A stretch of 64,000 bases of DNA from Anaerolinea sp. (GTDB lineage: Bacteria > Chloroflexota > Anaerolineae > Anaerolineales > Villigracilaceae), in the NCBI GenBank assembly GCA_020047815.1, contig JAIFNG010000065.1, positions 41,059-105,058 on the forward strand, in the 5' to 3' direction. Below the pieces are notes generated by a model. That model was not told the DNA's origin, ran no database searches, and saw only the letters and a program-made list of their open reading frames with translations. Shown in pieces: positions 43,292 through 51,230 of the stretch. Numbering within the stretch: position 1 is the stretch's first letter; every line of letters begins with the position of its first letter. Position numbers and translations under genes: made by a program.

Positions 43292-43768
43292 TTACGGCTT
43301 GAATGATTCCTGATACCAACTGTAATCCCAAAAATTATAAGGCATGGAATTCAACTTCCATTCATTGCTTTGTTCCACAAGCAAGGCGCGGTCTTCGCTG
43401 GCATAGCGGCTGGAAAAAGGGTCATTGACGGAGTAATAAACGGAGAGAGTCACAACCGCCTCGTCACCGTTGACCTCAGCCGAGCCAATTTCAACACCCG
43501 CATCATTGGGATTGATCATGCCGTTAAAGAACGACTGGCGGAAATCCTCATATGTGGGTTTGTGTTCAAGGTCTGCCAGGTAGCCGTAGGCTTTTTGATA
43601 ATCCTTGTTCAAAACAGCAAGCACATAATTATGAACCACGCTTTCGGGGCTGTCGCCTGAGGTGTAATCCGACTGACCATCCCGCCGTGTAAAAAAAAGC
43701 ACCAACGCAAGCAAAATCAGCGCCCCAATGCCGATCAAGATTCCAATTAGAAATTTATCCTGTTTCAT
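43292..43768 (-). CDS. Membrane-anchored DUF4878-like protein
   Basis: 158-aa protein with one N-terminal helix (residues 8-27) and an extracytoplasmic NTF2-like domain: PESVVHNYVLAVLNKDYQKA, YLADLEHKPTYEDFRQSF, and a final strand LNSMPYNFWDYSW. Such domains bind small ligands or partner proteins. A good ribosome binding site (GGAGG) precedes the ATG at 43768. It precedes the DUF5671 gene on the same strand, so a shared transcript is possible. Confidence 0.65.
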   Translation of the reverse strand: MKQDKFLIGILIGIGALILLALVLFFTRRDGQSDYTSGDSPESVVHNYVLAVLNKDYQKAYGYLADLEHKPTYEDFRQSFFNGMINPNDAGVEIGSAEVNGDEAVVTLSVYYSVNDPFSSRYASEDRALLVEQSNEWKLNSMPYNFWDYSWYQESFKP

Positions 43769-43916
43769 AATGCTCCTCCAGTTTAACTTCATTGTATGAG
43801 GTTCAGAGGTTAAAAGCAAGATAGGGAAAAATCAAAAAAATCAAGACCCACTCAGCAGGAGTTTTTGCTTTCCAATCACGGTATACTTAATCCATCTTTT
43901 TTAAAGGAGATTTACC

Positions 43917-45719
43917 ATGAGCATTTCCGCTTCCCGCTGGGATTTAACCAATGTCTATCCCTCGCTCGATTCAAAGCCATTCAAATCCGCCGTCAAAAAG
44001 TACAAATCCATGCTGGATGAAATGGAGGTGTTTTTCAAAAAAGCCAGCAAGGCAGATACAAAAACCGACCCGAAAAAATTAGGCAAATTGCTCGGTGAAG
44101 CCGTGGACCGCCTCAATGCGATTTTTGAACTCTCCAACACCATCCTGCCCTACATCGAGTCATTTGTCACCACCGACTCACGGAACAAGGACGCCATGCG
44201 CGCCCTCTCAGAGTTTGAGCAGATGTCAGTACAGGCAAGCATCCTGAACACCAAATTTCAAGCCTGGGTCGGAAAACTGGGCAGATCCACCGTGAAGAAG
44301 GCTTCCAGGACAAACCCATCTGCAAAAGCGCATGAATTCGCACTTAATGAAAGCGTGGATCAATCCAAATACATGATGTCCGAAGCGGAGGAGGTGCTTG
44401 CAGCCGAAATGACTTTAAGCGGCGGAAATGCCTTCGGCAAATTGCAAGGTACACTCACCTCACAGCTATCCGTGGATTTTGAGCTGGATGGCTTGCTGCA
44501 AAAACTGCCCGCGCCGGCGCTCATCAACCTGCGATCACATCCTGATGAATCCACCCGCCACCGGGGATACGATGCGGAAAACATCCTCTGGGCCGGGGTT
44601 CAGGAAACCCTTGCCGCCTGTATGAACGGGGTCAAGGGCGAAGCAATAACCCTGAATAAAAAGCGCGGACGCGAGGATGCCATTCACGAATCAATTGACA
44701 TCTCGCGCATGGATCGCGCAACGCTGAACGCCATGCTCGGCGCAATGAAGGATTCCTTCCCGATGTTCAGGAAATATTTCAAACACAAAGCCAGGCTGCT
44801 CGGCAAGGAAAAACTCGCCTGGTGGGATCTCTCAGCCCCAATGGGCAAGACCGACAAGGTCTATTCCTTCGAGGAGGCACGCGATTTCATAGTTGAGAAC
44901 TTCAACAAGTTTTCGCCCGAACTCGGCATGTTCGCCCGCCGTGCCTTTGATAACAATTGGATCGATGCCGAGCAGCGTGATGGCAAACGCGGCGGCGCGT
45001 TCTGTATGGGCATTTCACAAGTTAAAGAGAGCCGCATCCTTAGCAACTTTGATGGATCCTTTGATCAAGTCAGCACACTGGCGCATGAACTTGGGCACGC
45101 CTTTCACGGCGAATGTGCCTACCAGACCGGCAAGACCGAATTGCAGCAAGTCACACCCATGACCCTGGCAGAGACTGCATCCATCATGTGTGAAACGATC
45201 GTCACCGAAGCCGTGCTGGAGCAGGTAACTGATCCCCAGGAATTGTTGGCTGTGCTGGAAGCGCAAATAAACGGCGCAGCCGCAGTCATAGTGGATATTT
45301 ACTCTCGTTTTCTATTTGAGACAGAAGTTTTTGAAAGGCGCGAAAAAGCGGAGCTCTCCGCCGATGAGTTGAACGACATCATGGAACGCGCGCAGAAAGC
45401 CACATTTGGAGACGGTCTGGACGAACGCTACCTGCAAAAGTTCATGTGGACATGGAAACCGCACTACTATTCTCCCAACCTTTCCTTCTACAATTATCCC
45501 TATGCCTTTGGCTTGCTCTTTGCGACAGGCTTGTATGCCATTTACAAAAAACACGGCGCAGACTTTGTGCCAGATTACAAGAACCTGCTCGCCTCCACAG
45601 GCGAGGAACGCGCGGCGGAACTCGCTGACCGATTCGGGATCAACATCCGCACCAGGAAATTCTGGGCAGACAGCCTCGCCATCATTGGCAGGCAGATCGA
45701 ACGATATTGCGAGTTGTAA
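43917..45719 (+). CDS. pepF: Oligoendopeptidase F (M3 family)
   Basis: 600-aa cytoplasmic zinc metallopeptidase that cleaves short peptides. The HExxH site is in LAHELGHAFHGE with the third ligand in TASIMCET. FDQVSTLAHELGHAFH, LSFYNYPYAFGLLFATGLY and an N-terminal helical domain with WDLTNVYPSL match PepF. A strong ribosome binding site (AAAGGAG) precedes the ATG. An inverted repeat without T-run lies downstream, before the rhodanese gene. Confidence 0.93.
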   Translation: MSISASRWDLTNVYPSLDSKPFKSAVKKYKSMLDEMEVFFKKASKADTKTDPKKLGKLLGEAVDRLNAIFELSNTILPYIESFVTTDSRNKDAMRALSEFEQMSVQASILNTKFQAWVGKLGRSTVKKASRTNPSAKAHEFALNESVDQSKYMMSEAEEVLAAEMTLSGGNAFGKLQGTLTSQLSVDFELDGLLQKLPAPALINLRSHPDESTRHRGYDAENILWAGVQETLAACMNGVKGEAITLNKKRGREDAIHESIDISRMDRATLNAMLGAMKDSFPMFRKYFKHKARLLGKEKLAWWDLSAPMGKTDKVYSFEEARDFIVENFNKFSPELGMFARRAFDNNWIDAEQRDGKRGGAFCMGISQVKESRILSNFDGSFDQVSTLAHELGHAFHGECAYQTGKTELQQVTPMTLAETASIMCETIVTEAVLEQVTDPQELLAVLEAQINGAAAVIVDIYSRFLFETEVFERREKAELSADELNDIMERAQKATFGDGLDERYLQKFMWTWKPHYYSPNLSFYNYPYAFGLLFATGLYAIYKKHGADFVPDYKNLLASTGEERAAELADRFGINIRTRKFWADSLAIIGRQIERYCEL

Positions 45720-45745
45720 TCCTTTCGCGGTATTTTCCAAATAAT

Positions 45746-45798
45746 CGTCCCGCAGGTTTGTTCCCTAAAAAGATCAAGACGAAATGACCTGCGGGACG
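45746..45798. repeat. Inverted repeat between pepF and the rhodanese gene
   Basis: CGTCCCGCAGGT (45746-45757) and ACCTGCGGGACG (45787-45798) are perfect 12-base inverted arms around a 29-base loop, ending 17 bp before the rhodanese ATG. No T-run follows. It could be a regulatory hairpin or operator. Confidence 0.55.
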
Positions 45799-45815
45799 AA
45801 GTATAGTGAGAAAAA

Positions 45816-46232
45816 ATGTCCGGCAGCAAAATATACAAATTTATTATCACAGTGATCTTAAGCGTAATTCTCTCAGCTTGTGCGCCAAAAATACCGCAGA
45901 CCGAGGATGCCGTACCACGTGTGACGGTTGAAGAGGCAAAACTCGCACTAGACAATGGCAAAGCGGTCATTGTCGATGTGCGAAGTGCAGAATCCTATGC
46001 AGCAGGGCACGTGCCTGACGCAATTTCCATGCCTCTTGTTGAGTTTGAAAAAAACATTGACAGCCTGCCCTTCAAGAAAGACCAATGGATCATCACCTAC
46101 TGTACCTGACTCAATGAACATACAAGTGCCCGTGCGGCATTCCTTCTTTTGCAGAACGGATACACCAAAGCTTCTCCTCTTCTCGGTGGTTTGTCTGCCT
46201 GGATCGAAGCGGGTTTTCGCATTGAACCATAG
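45816..46232 (+). CDS. Putative selenocysteine rhodanese-like lipoprotein (UGA at codon 98)
   Basis: 138-residue lipoprotein if the TGA at 46107-46109 is read through. The signal ends ILSAC (Cys22), so the domain acts outside the membrane. The rhodanese fold shows VTVEEAKLALDNGKAVIVDV, RSAESYAAGHVPDAISMP and QWIITYCT-U-LNEHTSARAA, then LLGGLSAWIEAGF to the normal end at TAG 46230. The UGA aligns with the catalytic Cys that opens the six-residue active loop (C-Y-H-G-N-S-S in E. coli GlpE). All codons after it stay in frame and family-like. Without Sec insertion only a 97-aa fragment lacking the catalytic loop is made. A pseudogene or a base error remains possible. Confidence 0.75.
46107..46141 (+). 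promoter_or_regulatory. Candidate SECIS element with in-frame UGA
   Basis: After UGA (46107-46109) come 15 nt, then stem AGUGCC (46125-46130), loop CGUGC (46131-46135) and GGCAUU (46136-46141), six pairs with one G-U. The apical loop has a G in its second position and begins 21 nt after the UGA, within the spacing known for bacterial SECIS hairpins. The stem is short and short hairpins arise by chance, so this is supportive only. Confidence 0.55.
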
Positions 46233-46351
46233 GATTTGAGACAGACAGTTCACAACCACCTCTCGGTGGATGCAAGCAGGTTTATCTCTTTGACCCATTT
46301 GGAAGCAGAATTGAATTAATGAAATAATTTGAATGACAACGAATTAATACA

Positions 46352-46388
46352 AAAACTCCAGGCTCTAAAAAAAGAACCCGGAGTTTTA
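46352..46388. terminator. Imperfect bidirectional terminator between rhodanese and gcdH
   Basis: AAAACTCC and GGAGTTTT form the base of a hairpin (46352-46388) with mismatches above. T-runs flank it on both strands. It closes the convergent gcdH transcript. Confidence 0.6.
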
Positions 46389-46390
46389 TT

Positions 46391-47569
46391 TTAAGCGCTG
46401 AATGCCTGTATTCCCGTTTGCGCCCTGCCCAGGATCAATGCATGAATGTCATGCGTGCCTTCGTAGGTATTCACGGATTCCAAATTCATCACATGACGGA
46501 TGACATGGTATTCATCAGAGATGCCATTGCCGCCGTGCATGTCACGTGACATGCGTGCGATCTCAAGAGCCTTGCCGCATGAATTTCGTTTAACCAGGGA
46601 TACCATCTCTGGCGTCGACTTGTCTTCTTCCATCAAACGTCCAACCCGCAATACACCCTGCAAGCCAAGGGTGATTTCCGTCATCATATTTGCCAGTTTC
46701 AGTTGAATGATCTGATTTGCAGCAAGCGGACGACCAAACTGCGGGCGGTCCAACGTATATTGCCGCGCCGCATGCCAGCAGAACTCCGCCGCCCCCAACA
46801 CGCCCCAGGCTATTCCGTAACGAGCCTTGTTCAAGCAGCCAAAGGGTCCCCGCAAGCCGCTGACATTTGGGAGCAGGTTTTCGTCAGGGACAAAAACCTC
46901 ATTCATCACGATCTCTCCCGTTGAACTGGCACGCAGACTGAATTTACCTTCGATCTTGGGCGCGCTCAAGCCTTTCATCCCTTTTTCAAGGATAAAGCCG
47001 TAAATCCCGCCATCTGCTTTTGCCCACACGATAAAAACATCTGCGATTGGTGAGTTGGTAATCCACATTTTATTGCCTTGCAAGACCCACCCGCCTGGCG
47101 CCTTTTTGGCACGGGTTTCCATACTGCCAGGGTCGCTGCCGTGGTTGGGTTCGGTCAAACCAAAACAACCGATTAATTCTCCACTGGCAAGTTTTGGCAG
47201 GAATTTTTTCTTTTGTTCATCCGAACCATAGGCATTGATCGGATGCATCACCAGCGAACTTTGCACGCTCATGGCGCTCCGGTAGCCGCTATCCACACGC
47301 TCCACTTCACGAGCGATCAACCCGTATGCCACATAACTCAGCCCTGCGCCGCCGTATTCTTCGGGTATCGTGGATCCCAAAAACCCCATACTGCCCATTT
47401 CATCCATGATCGTATGGTCAAAGCTTTCAGTTCGGTTTGCCTCAAGGATGCGCGGCATTAACTTATCCTGGCAATACCTGCGCGCAGTATCCCGGATCAT
47501 ACGTTCTTCAGTTGTGAGTTGGTCATTGAAGAGGAAGGGATCATCCCATTTGAAAGTTTGTTTTGACAT
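46391..47569 (-). CDS. Glutaryl-CoA dehydrogenase-like acyl-CoA dehydrogenase
   Basis: 392-aa FAD enzyme. [17 protein letters not shown] and [22 protein letters not shown] bind FAD and substrate, [19 protein letters not shown] is the dimer region, and the catalytic Glu is in [36 protein letters not shown] and [15 protein letters not shown] point to the glutaryl-CoA dehydrogenase subgroup, which oxidises and decarboxylates glutaryl-CoA to crotonyl-CoA. With a crotonase-family gene nearby this suggests amino- or aromatic-acid degradation. Substrate by family similarity only. Confidence 0.88.
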   Translation of the reverse strand: MSKQTFKWDDPFLFNDQLTTEERMIRDTARRYCQDKLMPRILEANRTESFDHTIMDEMGSMGFLGSTIPEEYGGAGLSYVAYGLIAREVERVDSGYRSAMSVQSSLVMHPINAYGSDEQKKKFLPKLASGELIGCFGLTEPNHGSDPGSMETRAKKAPGGWVLQGNKMWITNSPIADVFIVWAKADGGIYGFILEKGMKGLSAPKIEGKFSLRASSTGEIVMNEVFVPDENLLPNVSGLRGPFGCLNKARYGIAWGVLGAAEFCWHAARQYTLDRPQFGRPLAANQIIQLKLANMMTEITLGLQGVLRVGRLMEEDKSTPEMVSLVKRNSCGKALEIARMSRDMHGGNGISDEYHVIRHVMNLESVNTYEGTHDIHALILGRAQTGIQAFSA

Positions 47570-47664
47570 GACTACCTCATAAAATGTGAATGGAGATCAA
47601 TATGCATAATGATTGTATCAAAATGTGGAGGAGTTGACTTCTTTCAGAAAAGAGCGAAGCATAA

Positions 47665-47704
47665 ATCAAAAGAGGATGCACCGCGAAGCGCATCCTCTTT
47701 TGAT
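47665..47704 (-). terminator. gdhA terminator
   Basis: Perfect 15-bp arms ATCAAAAGAGGATGC (47665-47679) and GCATCCTCTTTTGAT (47690-47704). It lies just after the gdhA stop on the minus strand. Confidence 0.8.
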
Positions 47705-47720
47705 GATCAGTAAAACCTGA

Positions 47721-49019
47721 CTACGAGTTGCCGGTCAACCAGCCGCGCAATTCCATCGCCTTCACCACGCGATCGATCGCGACCATGTACGCCGCATCAC
47801 GCATGTAAACCTTTTCCTTCTCACTCCGGTCAACAACACTGTGGAAAGCAGAAGTCATCTTTTGGTCGAGTTTTTGCAGGACTTCATCCTTCGGCCAGTA
47901 GAAGTTCATATCGTTCTGAACCTGTTCGAAATAGGAGGTCGTTACGCCGCCTGCATTGCACAGGAAGTCTGGAATATTGAAGACATTGTTTTTCTTAAAT
48001 ACTTCGTCCGCTTCAGGGGTACAGGGTCCATTAGCGCCTTCAGCCACGATCTTGACACCCTTGGATATCTTGCCAACCGTATCCGCATTAACCTGTCCTT
48101 CGATCGCAGCGGGGATCAAGACATTGGCATCCTTTGTGATCCAGACATCACCATCTTCAATAATGTAACCTGAATCCTGCGCCTTCTTCTTATCGATCGT
48201 TCCATATTCATCCACGATCGAGAGTAGGAAGCGCGGGTCAATACCGCCTTTCTTACTGTAGGTATAGGACTTTTTGTCGTGGCGGTCGTAGCATGAAACG
48301 CATGCAACCGTACCACCCAGCATTTCCACAAAACCGACTGCCGCATATTGTGAAACGTTGCCAAAGCCCTGAATGGCTGCAACCGATTTCTTGGAATCGA
48401 TATTGAGGTGCTTCATGGCTTCGCGCACGGTGTAGATCACTCCATAGCCGGTCGCTTCAGTGCGTCCAAGGGAACCACCGCCGCCAAGCGGCTTGCCGGT
48501 AAATACGCCTGGGGTATATTGACCAACAAGTTTGGAATATTCGTCCATCATCCAGCCCATCATCTGGGGAGTCGTACCCACATCGGGAGCGGGCACATCA
48601 TTGCGTGGTCCAATATTCTTCCACATGACACGCACCCAGCCGCGGCACAAGTTTTCTTTTTCATTTACTGAAAGAGTTGACGGGTCCACAATAATGCCGC
48701 CTTTGCCGCCGCCCAGAGGAATATCTGCCACAGCGCATTTCCAGGTCATCCATGTGGCAAGCGCGCGCACGGTATCCATCGTCTCAGCGGGGTGGAAGCG
48801 AATACCGCCCTTGTTGGGTCCGCGCGCGTCGTTGTGTTGTACGCGGAAGCCTTGAAAGACCTTGAGCGAGCCATCATCCAAACGCACCGGAATGCGGAAG
48901 GAAAATTCACGCATGGGCCAGCGCAAAACCTCAGCTACGCCGGAATCCAGTTTAAGTTGCTTGGCAACATGATCGAATTGCTTCTGTGCCATTTCAAATG
49001 CATTGATCGGTCCTGACAT
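47721..49019 (-). CDS. gdhA: Glutamate dehydrogenase family enzyme
   Basis: 432-aa Glu/Leu/Phe/Val dehydrogenase. GFRVQHNDARGPNKGGIRFHP and WKCAVADIPLGGGKGGI hold the substrate and catalytic Lys residues, PAPDVGTTPQMMGWMMDEY follows, and the Rossmann motif is IQGFGNVSQ. Length and motif order fit NAD(P)-dependent glutamate dehydrogenase, linking ammonia to 2-oxoglutarate. The ATG at 49019 has AAGGAG upstream. A terminator-like hairpin sits in its leader, so transcription attenuation is likely. Confidence 0.93.
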   Translation of the reverse strand: MSGPINAFEMAQKQFDHVAKQLKLDSGVAEVLRWPMREFSFRIPVRLDDGSLKVFQGFRVQHNDARGPNKGGIRFHPAETMDTVRALATWMTWKCAVADIPLGGGKGGIIVDPSTLSVNEKENLCRGWVRVMWKNIGPRNDVPAPDVGTTPQMMGWMMDEYSKLVGQYTPGVFTGKPLGGGGSLGRTEATGYGVIYTVREAMKHLNIDSKKSVAAIQGFGNVSQYAAVGFVEMLGGTVACVSCYDRHDKKSYTYSKKGGIDPRFLLSIVDEYGTIDKKKAQDSGYIIEDGDVWITKDANVLIPAAIEGQVNADTVGKISKGVKIVAEGANGPCTPEADEVFKKNNVFNIPDFLCNAGGVTTSYFEQVQNDMNFYWPKDEVLQKLDQKMTSAFHSVVDRSEKEKVYMRDAAYMVAIDRVVKAMELRGWLTGNS

Positions 49020-49048
49020 ATGTTTCTCCTTGATAAAGAGTTTACAAA

Positions 49049-49084
49049 AATATAAGCGGGCACCCCAGACAGGGACGCCCGCTT
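49049..49084 (-). terminator. Terminator-like hairpin in the gdhA leader
   Basis: On the minus strand AAGCGGGC (49084-49077) pairs with GCCCGCTT (49061-49054), with inner pairs, and is followed by a T-rich stretch (ATATTTTTG). It ends about 30 nt before the gdhA ATG, downstream of the predicted promoter. Confidence 0.6.
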
Positions 49085-49152
49085 TATGCACAAAGTATGT
49101 TAATACGCTGAGCCATAAGCATTTAGATTCCAATACAACACAATACTTCTAA

Positions 49153-49181
49153 ACTTTACACGAAAACCTGATGCCCGTCAA
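49153..49181 (-). promoter_or_regulatory. Candidate gdhA promoter
   Basis: Minus strand: TTGACG (49181-49176), 17-bp spacer, TAAAGT (49158-49153). The start near 49146 would give a leader of about 127 nt containing the terminator-like hairpin. Confidence 0.45.
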
Positions 49182-49271
49182 TATGACTTAAATCCGATAA
49201 TTTTTGACGAAAAGTGACGTTTTTCTATTGCTTGAAGCTAAAATCCTTCAAAATCAAACAAAAAGTGATTT

Positions 49272-50039
49272 CTAGTCAAAATTAGGTGCCCTTTTGCCAA
49301 GAAATGCCGAAACACCCTCACGATGTTCAGCCGATTTCCCTGCCTCCTCCTGCAGAATGCCTTCATAATCAAGCATTTCTTTGAGATTGGGCAGCATGGC
49401 GCGGTTGAATGCTTTCTTCCCCAGGGCAAACGCCGCCGGCGGACCTGAGGCGAGGCGGTCTGCGGCCTGGTTGATCAGCAGCTGAAAGTCAGCTTCACCA
49501 ACCTGGTTGACCATGCCCCACAACAAAGCCTGATCTGCAGTGATGGGTTTGTTGGAATAAAAATACTCCTGCGCGCGTCCCAGCCCAATATGAACAGGCA
49601 GGAATAATGAGACCCCTGAATCGGGCGCCAGCCCAATTGCCCCAAAACCCACGACAAAATATGCGCTGGATCGAGCGATCCGCAAGTCACATGCCAGCGC
49701 CACGCCGAAAGCCGCCCCGGCGCATGGGCCATTCACTGCCGCAATGACCGGTTTTCCCATCCCACGAATTTGTAGGATAAGCGGGTTATAGGTTATTTCC
49801 AAATGCCTGCGGTATGAAACCAACTCCCCTTGGTTCATCTCAGAAATATCCTGTCCCGCACTGAATACCTGACCCGCGCCCGTCAGTACAACACAACGGA
49901 TCTGTGGATTTTTTTCAGCCTCAACAAGCGCGACACGCAACTCATTCACCATTTCAAAGTTGAACGAATTGGCACGTTCAGGCCGATTAAGTGTGAAAAT
50001 TACAGAACCAGCCCGGGTTGAAGTAAGCAGCGTTGTCAT
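49272..50039 (-). CDS. Enoyl-CoA hydratase/isomerase (crotonase) family protein
   Basis: 255-aa crotonase-fold enzyme. The oxyanion-hole motifs are VFSAGQDISEM near residues 58-68 and NGPCAGAAFGVALACDL near 105. The family position after the second motif has IGLAPDSGVSLFLP, as in PaaG-type isomerases. GGAGG lies at good spacing before the ATG. It hydrates or isomerises enoyl-CoA in fatty, amino or aromatic acid breakdown. A perfect terminator hairpin sits only 12 bp upstream of its start. Confidence 0.88.
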   Translation of the reverse strand: MTTLLTSTRAGSVIFTLNRPERANSFNFEMVNELRVALVEAEKNPQIRCVVLTGAGQVFSAGQDISEMNQGELVSYRRHLEITYNPLILQIRGMGKPVIAAVNGPCAGAAFGVALACDLRIARSSAYFVVGFGAIGLAPDSGVSLFLPVHIGLGRAQEYFYSNKPITADQALLWGMVNQVGEADFQLLINQAADRLASGPPAAFALGKKAFNRAMLPNLKEMLDYEGILQEEAGKSAEHREGVSAFLGKRAPNFD

Positions 50040-50051
50040 TATCCTCCAAAT

Positions 50052-50090
50052 AAAAAATGACAGGCACCTTTACTGTGCCTGTCATTTTTT
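50052..50090 (-). terminator. Perfect terminator directly upstream of crotonase
   Basis: Arms 50052-50067 and 50075-50090 are perfect 16-bp inverted repeats with A6/T6 ends. It terminates the upstream hypothetical gene and lies 12 bp before the crotonase start codon. Confidence 0.85.
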
Positions 50091-50093
50091 ATA

Positions 50094-50459
50094 CTATGCG
50101 TCGGGAAAATCATCCGCCTGGTCGTCATCACCGGCATCCATTTCATATTCAACGCCGTCGCTATCAAGATAAACCCACAGGAGTAAAACATGTCCATCGG
50201 GGGTATCGACATTACGCGCCGCGAGAATCGGAGCAGTCTCCTCCAATCCCGTCTCGTTGCGATAGTGCAGATGGATGGATGTCTTATTATTCCATGCAGC
50301 ATAGCAACGCTGTACAAGCGCGGGGCCATTAAAAGTTCGCAGACGGGTCAACGCGGGAACAGAGAGACGCGGACCTTCGTTCAAACCCATTGCCCAGCCA
50401 TCGTTGACTTGCTCAAATACCGGCGGGGGACCTTCAATAATTGTTATTTTATCTTCCAT
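50094..50459 (-). CDS. Hypothetical acidic protein
   Basis: 121-aa soluble protein of unknown family. It has a beta-rich centre (IHLHYRNETGLEETAPILAA, VLLLWVYLDSDGVEYEMD) and ends in a strongly acidic tail (DAGDDDQADDFPDA). Its stop lies 4 bp before the perfect terminator. AGGT eight bases upstream of the ATG is a weak ribosome binding site. It is divergent from the kinase-like gene at 50604. Confidence 0.6.
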   Translation of the reverse strand: MEDKITIIEGPPPVFEQVNDGWAMGLNEGPRLSVPALTRLRTFNGPALVQRCYAAWNNKTSIHLHYRNETGLEETAPILAARNVDTPDGHVLLLWVYLDSDGVEYEMDAGDDDQADDFPDA

Positions 50460-50591
50460 TAGTGTACCTATATGCGGGAATATACCACAACTATGGTGGG
50501 AATTCGTTTTAGAATCTTATTAGAATTGTTGGGAGCAAAAAAACGGACACTTGCAGGCCTCGAACGTCCAAAAGCGTTGAATTCACAAGGA

Positions 50592-50603
50592 TATAATACC
50601 ACC
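50592..50603 (+). promoter_or_regulatory. -10 element at leaderless distance before the kinase-like gene
   Basis: TATAAT (50592-50597) ends six bases before the ATG at 50604. AAGGA lies too far upstream to be a ribosome binding site. This fits leaderless transcription, as for the yacP-like and MerR genes. Confidence 0.4.
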
Positions 50604-51230
50604 ATGAGCAAACTTACCCCAAAGATCATCCTCGAAGGAACTCGGTTGACTTTCAAGACCGACCTGGCCTTTGCGCTCAACGAACATCCGCGCATCGTGG
50701 GTCCGCACAAATATAAATATCATTCACCGCTCATTTCCGCAGAGTGGTGTGCCTTTACCAACTTTCCCTGGGGACGCGGCGCGATCAACTTCGAGCCGCA
50801 GGAAGAAGCCCTGGCAATGGAAACCTATGCGGCATGGGCGCACCTCTTTGAGCTTCAACGCTATTTCTCCTGGATCATTGACCGATTTCACATCTCCACC
50901 CGTGCCTACCAACTCAAGACCTACAACAAGGATTATGACTTTTGCTGGCTCGAAGAACGCCTCGCCCCGCTTGGCTTTCACATTGTTCTGCTCATACGCG
51001 CACCCGATTCCTTCGAAGCCGCGCGTGCCGGGCGGCTCAAAGTTTCGGGCAACCCTTCGCAATATGACGATCTGCAAATCTTTGTCGAGGAACAGGAATT
51101 GATGCGCCGCCTCGTCCGTGACTCGATCCTGCCCGTTTTGGAATTGGACATGTCTCACAACACCATCGGAACCGCTGCCGACCACATTGCTGATTGGATG
51201 GAATCAACAGGTGGTTTATATATGTCGTAA
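50604..51230 (+). CDS. Thymidylate-kinase-like protein with degenerate P-loop
   Basis: 208-aa protein resembling deoxynucleoside/nucleotide kinases. ILEGTRLTFKTDLAFAL holds a Walker-A-like G12-T-R-L-T-F-K18-T19, where the usual Gly before Lys is Phe. IIDRFHISTRAYQ (91-103) is the DRx motif of thymidylate kinases, and a lid-like region follows at RAGRLKVSGNPSQ. The kinase fold seems sure, ATP binding less so. It may be a pseudokinase or have a different nucleotide specificity. Its 3' end overlaps the convergent pyrD by 15 bp. Confidence 0.65.
   Translation: MSKLTPKIILEGTRLTFKTDLAFALNEHPRIVGPHKYKYHSPLISAEWCAFTNFPWGRGAINFEPQEEALAMETYAAWAHLFELQRYFSWIIDRFHISTRAYQLKTYNKDYDFCWLEERLAPLGFHIVLLIRAPDSFEAARAGRLKVSGNPSQYDDLQIFVEEQELMRRLVRDSILPVLELDMSHNTIGTAADHIADWMESTGGLYMS

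Noticed and set aside
46538..46553. Palindrome CATGTCACGTGACATG as a third parS site
   Set aside because: It lacks the GTTTC/GAAAC flanks of parS and lies inside the acyl-CoA dehydrogenase coding sequence.
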